Notes: generated by a model from the letters alone, not told the origin. A stretch of DNA of 64,000 nucleotides from Nitrobacteraceae bacterium AZCC 1564 (GCA_036924835.1 JBAGRR010000001.1:310001-374000); one strand, 5' to 3'. Positions 16,543 to 24,457 are shown, counted from the first letter of the stretch. Made by a program: numbers and translations.

Positions 16543-17355
16543 CTAGCTGTCATCCAGCTTGTTCAAATCGCGCACCGACTGCATCAACGGCTCAAAGTTC
16601 TCACGGGCATCGAGGGCCTCGAACAGCTGACCGGTGTCAGCCAGCAAGGCGCGGGAGCGAGCGATGGCCAAGTCAATATCGTCGTGAGGCGTTGGGGAAA
16701 GGCGACCGTGCCCCGGCAGGAGCAGTTTCGCGTCAAGGCCTCGTAGCTTCTCAAGCGATCCGATGTAATCGCTGATACTGCCTGATCCGAAGATTCCGCC
16801 CATAACGCCGCCAGCCATCAGGGCGTCGGCAGCAAAGAGCAATCCGCGACTTTGATCGAACAAACTGATACATGCCGATGTATGACCCGGCGTATACAGA
16901 ACTTTCAGTTGAAAATTGCCAAGGTCAATGACGTTGCCTTCTTCCAACCAGATGTCGATGTGAATTGCCTCATTAGGCTCGTTGAACATCTTTCGCAGCA
17001 TTGCAAAGTCATCACGGAGTGCAATCTTGTTGGCCGCAAGGCGATGAGTTGCGATGATCGTTCGACCCGTAAAAAGATGTGCCGCACCGATGTGATCCAG
17101 ATGTTCGTGGGTCAGAATGACCATGTCGAGGTCTTCGGGCTTGTAGGCGAGGTGGGCGAGGCCTTTCTCGATATAGGGATAGGTTGAAGCGAGACCCACG
17201 TCGATCAGTACTGTTCGCGACAAGCCTTTGATGAAATAGGCGTTGGCCGATCGACTCTTGAAGCGGAATTGATAGACATCCTCCGCTGCCTTGGTCAGGG
17301 AAAAGAGATCTTCATTCAGAACGGTCTCGAATTCGACTCTCTGATGACTGTTCAT
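16543..17355 (-). CDS. MBL-fold metallo-hydrolase (glyoxalase II-like)
   Basis: 270 residues with THEHLDHIGA (HxHxDH metal site), TPGHTSACISLF (third His), FAADALMAGGVMG (bridging Asp) and LLPGHGRLSPTP (last His). This is a complete glyoxalase II/quorum-lactonase-like active site; the substrate is not evident. The start at 17355 (MNSHQRVEF) follows TTTGGAA and lies eight bases after the stop of the cNMP-binding gene, so the two form an operon. The stop codon abuts repeat copy 4. It lies in the cyclic-nucleotide cluster between the cyclase and the membrane cNMP receptor. Confidence 0.8.
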   Translation of the reverse strand: MNSHQRVEFETVLNEDLFSLTKAAEDVYQFRFKSRSANAYFIKGLSRTVLIDVGLASTYPYIEKGLAHLAYKPEDLDMVILTHEHLDHIGAAHLFTGRTIIATHRLAANKIALRDDFAMLRKMFNEPNEAIHIDIWLEEGNVIDLGNFQLKVLYTPGHTSACISLFDQSRGLLFAADALMAGGVMGGIFGSGSISDYIGSLEKLRGLDAKLLLPGHGRLSPTPHDDIDLAIARSRALLADTGQLFEALDARENFEPLMQSVRDLNKLDDS

Positions 17356-17362
17356 TTCCAAA

Positions 17363-17737
17363 TTACTCAAGAACGACCGGCTTAAAATTGGCGTTGTTCG
17401 AGGCGCGCAGGCGCTTGCTGAGAGCATCCATAATCATCAATGCAAAGGCTGGCTGCTGACTGACCAGGTAGACAAAACGGGCGTGATTGATCCGCATCAC
17501 CCGCGTGTGGTCGGCGGCCGCAACCGCAGTGGCGGAGCGGGGAGAGGCATCGATAACAGCCATCTCGCCAAAAAACTCGCCCTTCCCGAGGGTGGCGATC
17601 ACGTTCGACTGATTGCCGTTCGCTTTGACGATGTTCACGCTGCCGGCGAGCACGACAAACAGCTCGCGTCCGACTGAGCCCTCCTCGAAAATCACCTGCG
17701 AGGTTGCGTACTCATTGATGCATTTTTCAATGGCCAT
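17363..17737 (-). CDS. Stand-alone cyclic nucleotide-binding domain protein
   Basis: 124 residues forming one CNB (CAP-like) domain: VIFEEGSVGRELFVVLAGSV, then the phosphate-binding cassette GKGEFFGEMAVIDASPRSATAVA with the conserved Gly-Glu and Arg. No helix-turn-helix follows, so it is not a Crp-type transcription factor. It ends with a short helix and tail (SKRLRASNNANFKPVVLE). The ATG at 17737 was chosen; a GTG at 17773 would add 12 residues and neither start has a strong ribosome site. Its gene leads into the MBL hydrolase, which it may regulate as a separate cNMP-sensing subunit (inference). Confidence 0.8.
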   Translation of the reverse strand: MAIEKCINEYATSQVIFEEGSVGRELFVVLAGSVNIVKANGNQSNVIATLGKGEFFGEMAVIDASPRSATAVAAADHTRVMRINHARFVYLVSQQPAFALMIMDALSKRLRASNNANFKPVVLE

Positions 17738-18312
17738 GGAACTCGTCCGGGCTTTATTTGGATCGTAAAGCACCCGGCCAAATTCCGCTAATGTTTCGCA
17801 TGCTGCGGCGGCTAACTGCCCTACAACACATCAGGGCCAAGACATCCGTCCCAACCGCTCTGATCTGGTAGCGGAGTAGGTTCAATAGCAGCCGGTCTAA
17901 CCGCGGGAGGGCTACGGTTTCTGAAAGGGCAGGGAATGGCGTCCTCAGTAGCCCAAGGCGCTCCCATCTTTGGTGGGCCCTTGGCAAAACGCATTACCAA
18001 GGACGGCGCGCCTTTGACCTCAAGGAAACCCCGGATCGCCGGGATCGCTCGTTGTCCGATGATTCCGGCGGAGGGTATGCATCCGAATTATGACAGTCCC
18101 AGCGACCCAGAATGAAATACCTCTGTTGACCTGGGCCCTATTTACTATGCACCGAGCGAAAGACGGCGCCGTCAGCCGGCGACTATAGCCCTTCAGGTAA
18201 GGGACCATCACCTTTAAGTCGCCCCTGATGCCAGGGACCGTTGTTCAGGAACGCGCAGACCGGCATAATACGGCTATTCGATTTTCCCTTATCTATCATT
18301 AGGTTGATTCCC
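17738..18312. other. Non-coding stretch between divergent cNMP-binding genes
   Basis: 575 bases between two divergent genes that both encode cyclic-nucleotide-binding proteins. The open frames here have unprotein-like composition and no ribosome sites. A shared promoter region is likely; I see no operator I can name. Confidence 0.4.
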
Positions 18313-18957
18313 ATGGATGTATCAGGTCTCGTCTCCGGTGCGGGTGGCTTTATTGCATCCGCATTCGTCGTCGCCGGATATACGATGCGAACAATGATCC
18401 CGCTTCGCATCTTTGGGATTATCACCAACGTCTTTCTGATCGCGTACTCACTCCCGCATCACCACTACGCTATCATGGCGCTGCATCTCATTTTGCTGCC
18501 ACTGAATATTTATCGGCTGCGGGAAATGCTGTTGCTGGTCCGCGAGGTCAAGAAGTCGGTCAACAGCGATCTGTCGATGGCTTGGCTCAAGCCATTCATG
18601 ACCGAGCGGAAATGCAGAACGGGAGAGGTCCTGTTCTACAAACACGAAAAAGCGGAAGAGATGTACTACATCGTCAACGGCCGTTTCCGTCTGGTGGAGT
18701 CAGGGATTGAGCTGCCGAACGGAGCCATCGTCGGCGAACTCGGCATGCTCTCGCCGTCGAATAAAAGAACGCAGACCCTTGAATGCATCGAGGGTGGCCT
18801 CGTGTTGAGCGTAACTTATCAGAAGGTCGAGGAGCTTTACGTCCAGAACCCTGAATTCGGGTTCTACTTTCTTCGGCTGGTCAGTGCACGATTGTTTCAG
18901 AACGTGGGAAGGCTTGAAGCTCAACTTGCAGAGAGCAGCGCACAGGCAACGTCGTGA
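18313..18957 (+). CDS. Membrane-anchored cyclic nucleotide-binding protein (Popeye-like layout)
   Basis: 214 residues. Three hydrophobic helices occupy about residues 5-75 (GLVSGAGGFIASAFVVAGY; IPLRIFGIITNVFLIAYSL; AIMALHLILLPLNIYRL). A linker and a cytoplasmic CNB domain follow (TGEVLFYKHEKAEEMYYIVNG; phosphate cassette NGAIVGELGMLSPSNKRTQT). There is no DNA-binding domain. Three helices plus a CNB domain is the layout of Popeye (POPDC) proteins. The cassette has Gly-Glu but a Lys-Arg in place of the usual Arg-Ser/Thr, so nucleotide preference is open. The start at 18313 gives MDVSG with AGG about 10 bases upstream. It overlaps the next gene (GTGA), so the two products probably act together. 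Confidence 0.78.
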   Translation: MDVSGLVSGAGGFIASAFVVAGYTMRTMIPLRIFGIITNVFLIAYSLPHHHYAIMALHLILLPLNIYRLREMLLLVREVKKSVNSDLSMAWLKPFMTERKCRTGEVLFYKHEKAEEMYYIVNGRFRLVESGIELPNGAIVGELGMLSPSNKRTQTLECIEGGLVLSVTYQKVEELYVQNPEFGFYFLRLVSARLFQNVGRLEAQLAESSAQATS

Positions 18958-19871
18958 AGGTCAGGGTCAAAGTTCCGCCGTCTCCGTTTAGGCTTCTGAA
19001 AGAGCGCTATTTCGGAGAGGAAACGAGAAATCCGTGGGCGGCCCGCAATGCGCTCACAGCCTTATCTGCTCGGCTGCCGGCGGATGTCGTCCCAATCGTG
19101 TCCCAGGCCGTCCACTCCCTGATTGACTATCAGGATCCGGACTATGCGTTGCTCTACCTCGAACGTGTCGAACGCTATATCGGACCAAGAGGCCCGCTTC
19201 TGCCGACGCTCGGAGAGCTTTCGAATCTTTTATCGCAGCGAATGCAGTTTGAAGATCCGATACGAATCGCACAACTGAAACTAGCCGAGGTGGGTGGTGC
19301 GGTAGCGAAGCCGGATCGTAATTCATCCATTCGGATTGAGAGGTTTCGCTGGGACGAAATTATTCAAATGCTCCCGTCGGTCGCGGCAGCGAAAGCACTG
19401 AGTGTCTTTGCGCGCCTGCGGTTGGCGCGCCTGTCGCAGAGGACCGTGACGTTGCGTTTTCGCGCGACCGGCTATTTCTCTCTCCTGCGGCTGCGTTGGC
19501 TTGCCGCTCTGCGCATCACCAGGCCATTTTCACAGAGATTCAAGGCTGAAAGGACGTCGGTAGAGCGCTGGCTCCATATGATTGATCGCAGCTTGGTGAA
19601 GCAGCCGTCCGCCGCAGCTGAGGTTGTCAGAACCGCGATGCTGATCAGGGGACATGGTGATCAATACCACCAGAGCCTGTCCAAATGGAACGTCATAATC
19701 GACAGCCTTGTAAAGCCCACCTGTGACGGCACGCTACCACTGCAAACCTTGTCAGATGCCGTGAGGGACGCAAGAGAGGCCGGCATGGAAGAGACGGGAA
19801 ACAGCCGCCTTTTGCATGTCATCGAGCACATCAGGGCGGAGGCGAGGAGAGGGAGCGGTGCAGGCACTTAA
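18954..19871 (+). CDS. Stand-alone DUF6537-like domain (resembles C-terminus of indolepyruvate ferredoxin oxidoreductase)
   Basis: 305 residues, Arg- and Leu-rich. It begins at a GTG that overlaps the stop of the cNMP receptor gene. Segments such as VHSLIDYQDPDYALLYLERV, LSQRMQFEDPIRIAQLK, LRWLAALRITRPFSQRF and IRGHGDQYHQSLSKW resemble, by memory of the family, the helical C-terminal region (DUF6537) of alphaproteobacterial indolepyruvate oxidoreductases. The thiamine- and ferredoxin-binding domains are absent. Used alone and coupled to a membrane cNMP receptor, it is more likely a partner or regulatory module than an enzyme (inference). There is no signal peptide or membrane helix. Confidence 0.55.
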   Translation: MKVRVKVPPSPFRLLKERYFGEETRNPWAARNALTALSARLPADVVPIVSQAVHSLIDYQDPDYALLYLERVERYIGPRGPLLPTLGELSNLLSQRMQFEDPIRIAQLKLAEVGGAVAKPDRNSSIRIERFRWDEIIQMLPSVAAAKALSVFARLRLARLSQRTVTLRFRATGYFSLLRLRWLAALRITRPFSQRFKAERTSVERWLHMIDRSLVKQPSAAAEVVRTAMLIRGHGDQYHQSLSKWNVIIDSLVKPTCDGTLPLQTLSDAVRDAREAGMEETGNSRLLHVIEHIRAEARRGSGAGT

Positions 19872-20006
19872 GGCCCTTGAAATGCGCGCCGACTTTCATC
19901 TCCTGATGTGATGGCAGTCAGATGGCTTATCGCCTTTAATTGCTCTAGAGTTTCCGGTCTGTTGGGACAGAGTCGTGCCGCTGTAGGTGTGGTGGAGATC
20001 GTTAAA

Positions 20007-20492
20007 ATGATGCGAATTTTTGGGTTTATTTCTGCTTTGACGGTTATTTTTCTGGGAGCCCCTGCCGGCGCGAATGCGGCCGACGACATCAAGCTCAGCA
20101 GCAATCAGCGCATTGCTTGCGGACGCGGCCTCACTGCTGGCAAGCTGCAAAACATCAACTGCAAATCCTACGCCTACATCTTCAATTCCCGCACTTCGGA
20201 ATTCTACCGTTGCCAGGTCAACGTTGCAGTGACGCGTGACAACAAAGAGGTTTTGAAGGTCGATACTGACGGCGGATGCACACTGAAAGCGCGGATATTC
20301 CCTGAGGATTCATCCTACGCATTCGATGCGACGGAAACGGAGCCGCCGAACACCAATGCGTTCTTCGGTTCAGGAGGGACAGCCATCTGGGTGAGCGATA
20401 CGACCACCTTGAAGGCGAAGGGGTGCATGATCATCAATGTCGGAATAGCGCCGGACGTGTTGAAGTGTGTCGACATGACATTTAGAAAATAA
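20007..20492 (+). CDS. Secreted/periplasmic hypothetical protein, 161 aa
   Basis: Starts MMRIFGF with a clear signal peptide (FISALTVIFLGAPAGANA, cleavage likely before ADD). The mature part of about 137 residues has six cysteines (IACG, NINCKS, YRCQV, GGCTLK, KGCMI, LKCVD) and an alternating polar/hydrophobic pattern typical of beta-sheet. GGAG lies nine bases before the ATG at 20007; a longer frame starting at 19908 lacks a ribosome site and would hide the signal peptide. No family is recognised. Confidence 0.7.
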   Translation: MMRIFGFISALTVIFLGAPAGANAADDIKLSSNQRIACGRGLTAGKLQNINCKSYAYIFNSRTSEFYRCQVNVAVTRDNKEVLKVDTDGGCTLKARIFPEDSSYAFDATETEPPNTNAFFGSGGTAIWVSDTTTLKAKGCMIINVGIAPDVLKCVDMTFRK

Positions 20493-20533
20493 AAACTCGC
20501 CTCGGGGATCACGGACGGGGAGCGGTGATAGCC

Positions 20534-20864
20534 TCAATTTGATTTTAGTATGAGCACGAAGGCCAACACTGTCAGTCCGAGCACAACCGCGATGCCAATC
20601 GCCCATATCGTGACTCGAACACTGCTGGCCAATTCGCGAGACGCCTCGTTTCTAGTGTCCCGAATCCAAAGTCCGCCTCATCGTGCAGCGCGCTCCGTAG
20701 CGGACTTTGGATTCGAGGGGACACTAGTAAATCTATGATTCCAGTGTGGTTCAGGTTCAGAAGTTCGCTGGAAGGGCTCGCAGAAAAAAACGGGCGAACT
20801 TCTGAACCACCACACTGCCAATCTTCAGGTCCCGCGCCTTGTTGTTGCGCTCCTGATCAGTCAC
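20534..20864 (-). pseudogene. Small membrane-protein gene split by repeat copy 5
   Basis: The 5' part starts at GTG 20864, overlapping the upstream small gene, and reads VTDQERNNKARDLKIG. It then runs into the repeat, where a stop follows after about 19 foreign codons. Beyond the repeat the same strand reads NEASRELASSVRVTIW and then a transmembrane helix (AIGIAVVLGLTVLAFVLILKSN) ending with TGA at 20534-20536. Joined, the halves give a plausible protein of about 55 residues with a charged N-terminus and one C-terminal membrane helix. This is direct evidence that the repeat moves or was inserted. Confidence 0.65.
20653..20817 (+). repeat. Two-hairpin dispersed repeat, copy 5 (complete)
   Basis: Hairpin A 20653-20727 and hairpin B about 20741-20817. 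The A stem has AAGTCCGC/GCGGACTT (paired change relative to copies 1 and 2). The ends of B are CAGTGTGG/CCACACTG instead of TAGTGTGG/CCACACTA, again a paired change. It sits inside a small minus-strand gene. Confidence 0.9.
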
Positions 20865-20997
20865 AGTTTCTCCTGATCTTGACTGCGCTAATCCATCTGT
20901 CAGCGACCCAGATCGCCCACACCAGCAACGTCCCCAAAACGACGATCAATCCACAAAGGATAAATGAAAGATCGGCTGCAGTTAAAGACGGGTTCAT
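20857..20997 (-). CDS. Small membrane protein, 46 aa
   Basis: Reads MNPSLTAADLSFILCG, then a single membrane helix (about residues 11-33, FILCGLIVVLGTLLVWAIWVA), and ends KIRRNCD. A very strong ribosome site, AAGGAGGG, precedes the ATG at 20997. Its stop overlaps the GTG of the next small gene, which is broken by the repeat, so it was the first gene of a two-gene operon for small membrane proteins. The products may be partners. No family recognised. Confidence 0.6.
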   Translation of the reverse strand: MNPSLTAADLSFILCGLIVVLGTLLVWAIWVADRWISAVKIRRNCD

Positions 20998-21191
20998 CGG
21001 AAACCCTCCTTGGAGGCCGCCCCCCGCTTGCTATTCAAAAGATAATCATCCCGCTGAATATTGGCAGAGGCGGGTGGAAAATTCGGAATAATCGCCCGTT
21101 CTCCGGGTTTTGATCGAACAATTGCAAGTGTTTCTTGAGTAGCCGGCGGGTCTATAGTCTCATGACACAGCTCCCTTGAATCGAGGTTATC

Positions 21192-21458
21192 ATGCGCAAT
21201 TTAACTTTGGCTTTTCTGACGCTGACGGGACTGCTGGTCTTCAATCAAGAGAAAGCACAGGCGGCGGAATATCCGTATTGCAACCACCATGTCATAGGCT
21301 GGGGTGGTATGCTCGAAGATTGCTATTATTCAACCATGGAGCAGTGCCGCGCGGCCGCAAGCGGCTTGAACGGATGGTGCGAGCCCAATTGGCGGCTTCA
21401 GTTTAGAAATCCAGATCCAGAACCGGCGAAGCGCGTTCGCGTTCGCCGCCAGAGCTGA
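21192..21458 (+). CDS. DUF3551-like small secreted protein, 88 aa
   Basis: Signal peptide MRNLTLAFLTLTGLLVFNQ, cleavage near AQA-AEYPYC. The mature peptide has four cysteines in the pattern YPYC, EDCYYST, EQCRAAASG, GWCEPN, which matches the DUF3551 family abundant in Bradyrhizobium. It ends with a basic tail (KRVRVRRQS). GAGG precedes the ATG. Function of the family is unknown; an envelope or secreted role is inferred from the signal and cysteines. Confidence 0.75.
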   Translation: MRNLTLAFLTLTGLLVFNQEKAQAAEYPYCNHHVIGWGGMLEDCYYSTMEQCRAAASGLNGWCEPNWRLQFRNPDPEPAKRVRVRRQS

Positions 21459-21558
21459 CAGCCGCAGCTCGCGACTGTCTCTGGGTCAAAGCGGGGCAGT
21501 CAGCTTGTGTCACTAGCTTTTAGAGGAGTGCCGCGGCCCGTAGCGACCGCGAGCGCAC

Positions 21559-21660
21559 CTATTTATCCTCTGTCCATCCGAGAAGTTGTCTGACCAGCAG
21601 CGGACCAGCGACTAGCAGCAGAAGAACGATAGCTATGATATCGAGCGCAGTGCTTTCCAT
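21559..21660 (-). CDS. Possible 33-aa single-helix membrane peptide
   Basis: ATG at 21660 opens MESTALDIIAIVLLLLVAG followed by PLLVRQLLGWTEDK and TAG. The short N-terminus, one strong helix and charged C-terminus are typical of small bacterial membrane proteins. No good ribosome site is visible, so expression is uncertain. Confidence 0.35.
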   Translation of the reverse strand: MESTALDIIAIVLLLLVAGPLLVRQLLGWTEDK

Positions 21661-21680
21661 CGCGCGACCGTGGATTTGTC

Positions 21681-21980
21681 TCAGGTACGGGTGAGAAATT
21701 CGACGCCGACGATACTCCCTTTGCGCCCAACCACTCGGCGCTGGGTCATCTTCCTGACGTCCTTCGAAAAAGCGAGATCTAGTGTCCCGAATCCAAAGTT
21801 CGCCTCATCGTGCAACTTACTCGTGGTCAAACCGGAATCTGAGAGGTGAATAAGAGCTCCGCCAGACGACAGGTCGAGGACGGTGCAGTTGCGCTTTGCA
21901 AAGCCCCCATCGAGCATCATCCACGCGTCATGCTTGGTCCTGTGACGAGCTTTCCGGTTTTCTCGCTTGAAAACAGCCAT
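21681..21980 (-). CDS. PilZ domain protein containing a repeat-derived insert
   Basis: 99 residues, a single PilZ domain that would bind cyclic di-GMP. It has an Arg-rich N-terminal motif (NRKARHR) and the DLSSGG motif (DxSxxG class), and ends with RRVVGRKGSIVGVEF. GGAGG precedes the ATG at 21980. Between LSDSGLTTSK and DLAFSKDVRK lies LHDEANFGFGTL, which is the translation of half of hairpin A of the dispersed repeat (21780-21814). The insert of 36 bases keeps the frame, so the domain gained about 12 residues in a loop. Whether it still binds the nucleotide is unknown. Confidence 0.75.
   Translation of the reverse strand: MAVFKRENRKARHRTKHDAWMMLDGGFAKRNCTVLDLSSGGALIHLSDSGLTTSKLHDEANFGFGTLDLAFSKDVRKMTQRRVVGRKGSIVGVEFLTRT
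21780..21814 (+). repeat. Two-hairpin repeat, copy 6 (half of hairpin A) inside a coding sequence
   Basis: TAGTGTCCCGAATCCAAAG and onward to TCGTGCAA, i.e. the left arm and part of the loop of hairpin A. The rest of the element is missing. It lies in frame within the PilZ gene on the opposite strand. Confidence 0.85.
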
Positions 21981-22511
21981 GAGGTGCCTCCATTTCTCAT
22001 GCACTTCGATAGCCGGCAGAACTTTCGGAAAATTTGAGTCAAAGCTCCGGATAAGGGTGCTCGCTGCAATAAATCATTAACCAACAGATATCGCGACAAA
22101 CGGCGCGCGCGACGTGATGATTTCCCGTGCCGAGCCGAACGACAGACTCGACTATTTTCCAGCACCTTCATGGCCGACGCGCGCTCATAGACTTGTAGTC
22201 TTCCGGAATCGGGCGTCGCTCGTACAGGCTTCTGACTCCCGCCGGATCGACTTGCGGCGAAGGTCATATCGTGAGGGTACTGCGGGACCGTTTCGGCTCC
22301 GTTGATCGTTTTGTTGACCCTGAAGCTCAAGTGGGCAAGCGCCGAGAGGAACCGCAGGTAGCGTTTGACCCAGTCCTTCGAGGAAGCCAGCGGTGGACGA
22401 AAGGGCTTCCCGAATGGCCCGCCAAGGCTAGTCCGCTGGGAATTTTCCCCGCGTTCAGTTGGATCAATCGGCCATACGTGGCAATGTCCCGCCCGCATCC
22501 GCGAATAGGGC
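21981..22511. other. Stretch without a supported gene
   Basis: 531 bases between the PilZ gene and the desaturase gene. A long minus-strand open frame here (21917-22525) has a composition unlike protein and no ribosome site, so I do not call it. Promoters for both neighbours must lie here; none is obvious. Confidence 0.35.
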
Positions 22512-23507
22512 ATGGAAGTGAACACAGTAACAATCGAGCCTGGAAGCGACTATTCGAAGTCGTTTCAAAAGCTGCGGCCGCTCATCCTCAACCGCACTGG
22601 CGTTCGTTACGTTGACTTTATCAAGACCCTGAAGCCGCGATACAGCCGGCTTTTCCTGGATATCGGATTTGGCTATGCCGCCCTGATCACCACCTGCGTC
22701 TTGGTGGTGGCTTTCACGCCGGCCGGGATTATTCCTGGCTTGATGGCGGCTACCTTGGGCGCGCTTTCCATCGGCTTTTGGATTGCGTATCTGCAACTCT
22801 TCATACATGAAGGCGCCCACTTCAATTTTAACGCTAATCGGGGCCGCAGTGACCTACTTTGCAACCTGCTGATCGCCTGGATGATCGGGACATCCGTCCA
22901 GAAATATCGGATCGTCCACTTCCAGCATCATCGCGCCCTGGGCAGTGTCGATGATAGCGAAATTACCTATTTTTTCCCGCTGAACTTGCTGTTTATCGTG
23001 AAGGGCTTACTGGGTATCCGCGTCCTCGAGGTCCTCGCATCCCGGAATAAATTGCAGGCCAAGAAGGAAGCCGTCCGAGACGACAGCGGGAAATACGTCG
23101 GGCTGGCCGGGCTTGCCGCCCATGTTGTCATATTGGCCGTGACATACGTTTTCGGCTCTATCTGGCTGACGCTGGCATGGGTTGCCGGCGTAGGGGCAAT
23201 CTTCCCGTTCTTCGGCGCGCTCCGGCAACTGCTGGAACACCGCGATGAACGCGCTGCTGCGGGAACGAACTACTTCGAGAAGGATCATGGTGCCTATACC
23301 CGCATTTTCGGGAATGACGTGTTCTCGTCCATCTTCGGCGGCGCCGGCTTCAACCGGCATCTGTTGCACCATTGGGAGCCGTCATTGTCGTACACCAACC
23401 TTGCCGAGCTCGAAGCGTACCTTCTCGATACTGACATTGCCCGGTTGATCGATATGCGGCGGTCCAGCTACTTCAAGACCTTTGCCAGCTTGTTCCGGTT
23501 CAAATAA
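22512..23507 (+). CDS. Membrane fatty acid desaturase family protein
   Basis: 331 residues with the three histidine boxes of di-iron membrane desaturases/hydroxylases: HEGAH at 99-103, HFQHH at 136-140 and HLLHH near 280. Hydrophobic pairs lie around 50-95 and 200-230. It introduces a double bond or hydroxyl group in an acyl chain, at the inner membrane with the active site on the cytoplasmic face. The exact substrate is unknown. The gene overlaps the following methyltransferase gene (TAATG), so the two are coupled and may modify the same lipid or lipid-linked molecule. Confidence 0.85.
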   Translation: MEVNTVTIEPGSDYSKSFQKLRPLILNRTGVRYVDFIKTLKPRYSRLFLDIGFGYAALITTCVLVVAFTPAGIIPGLMAATLGALSIGFWIAYLQLFIHEGAHFNFNANRGRSDLLCNLLIAWMIGTSVQKYRIVHFQHHRALGSVDDSEITYFFPLNLLFIVKGLLGIRVLEVLASRNKLQAKKEAVRDDSGKYVGLAGLAAHVVILAVTYVFGSIWLTLAWVAGVGAIFPFFGALRQLLEHRDERAAAGTNYFEKDHGAYTRIFGNDVFSSIFGGAGFNRHLLHHWEPSLSYTNLAELEAYLLDTDIARLIDMRRSSYFKTFASLFRFK

Positions 23508-24457
23508 TGGACACCATGACCGCAACGCCTCATTGCCGGATCTGCGCACGGCCGCAGACGACGTACTACGCTACCGCGCAGGACGTCGAATATTTTACGA
23601 CGAAGGACGAATTCACGTTCTATCGGTGCGAGGATTGCGATGTTCTATTTCTGCATCCGATGCCGGTTGACAGACTGAGCGAAATCTATCCGCCCAACTA
23701 CTATTCATTCCACGTCGACAGCGGCCGATCAATCGCGCAGCGCATCAAGCAATTCCTGGACGATCGGGCCTTCGCCGCTTTGACCCGCGATATCAAAGGA
23801 ACGAGCCTTGCTGCGCTCGACGTCGGCGGCGGTAGCGGTTGGCTTCTTAATGACTTGAAGCGCGCCGATCCGCGCGTTGATAGAACGGCGGTCGTCGACA
23901 TCGACACGCGCGCCGAAGGGATCGCCCGAGCCAATGGACATTCGTACCACCTGACCACATTCGAACGCTTCGATACGAACGAGCGCTTCGATGTGATCCT
24001 TATGCTGAACTTGATCGAGCATGTCCCGGACCCGGTCGCCGTGCTGCGAAAGGCAAAGGAATTGTTGCGACCCGGTGGCCGCATCTGGATCAAGACACCG
24101 AACTTCGACGCGCTCGACGCAAGGATCTTCAAAAATCGATCGTGGGGCGGCTTTCATACACCGCGTCATTTCGTATTGTTCACTCGAGACAGTCTCGTCC
24201 GCCATTGCGAGGCAGCCGGCTTCACGGTTGTGCATAGCTCATACACGCAAGGGGCACCGTTCTGGACGGTGAGTGCGATCAACGAATTGCGGAAACTTGG
24301 CCTCTGCACTGTGACGTCATCGCAGCCATCGATCGAGAATCCATTGACGCCTCTGTTTCATATCGCCTTCGCAGCGTTCGATTTCCTGCGGATGCCATTC
24401 TCGAAGACATCGCAAGTCAACATTCACCTAACAGTGCCATCTCGTAACGGCGACTAA
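23507..24457 (+). CDS. Class I SAM-dependent methyltransferase with N-terminal zinc-ribbon
   Basis: 316 residues. Cys10, Cys13, Cys41 and Cys44 (CRIC ... CEDC) form a probable zinc ribbon. A Methyltransf_23-type domain follows with motif I LDVGGGSGW at about 105-113 and NLIEHVPDPVAVLRKAKELLRPGG as the post-motif region. Proteins of this layout act on sugars or lipid-linked glycans in surface polysaccharide pathways (inference from the family). Its ATG overlaps the stop of the desaturase gene. Confidence 0.8.
   Translation: MDTMTATPHCRICARPQTTYYATAQDVEYFTTKDEFTFYRCEDCDVLFLHPMPVDRLSEIYPPNYYSFHVDSGRSIAQRIKQFLDDRAFAALTRDIKGTSLAALDVGGGSGWLLNDLKRADPRVDRTAVVDIDTRAEGIARANGHSYHLTTFERFDTNERFDVILMLNLIEHVPDPVAVLRKAKELLRPGGRIWIKTPNFDALDARIFKNRSWGGFHTPRHFVLFTRDSLVRHCEAAGFTVVHSSYTQGAPFWTVSAINELRKLGLCTVTSSQPSIENPLTPLFHIAFAAFDFLRMPFSKTSQVNIHLTVPSRNGD

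Noticed and set aside
17363..18957. Crp/Fnr-type transcription factors
   Set aside because: Both CNB proteins lack a C-terminal helix-turn-helix, so they are not called as transcription factors.
21917..22525. 202-codon minus-strand frame upstream of the desaturase
   Set aside because: Composition unlike protein, overlaps the start regions of two real genes, and no ribosome site.
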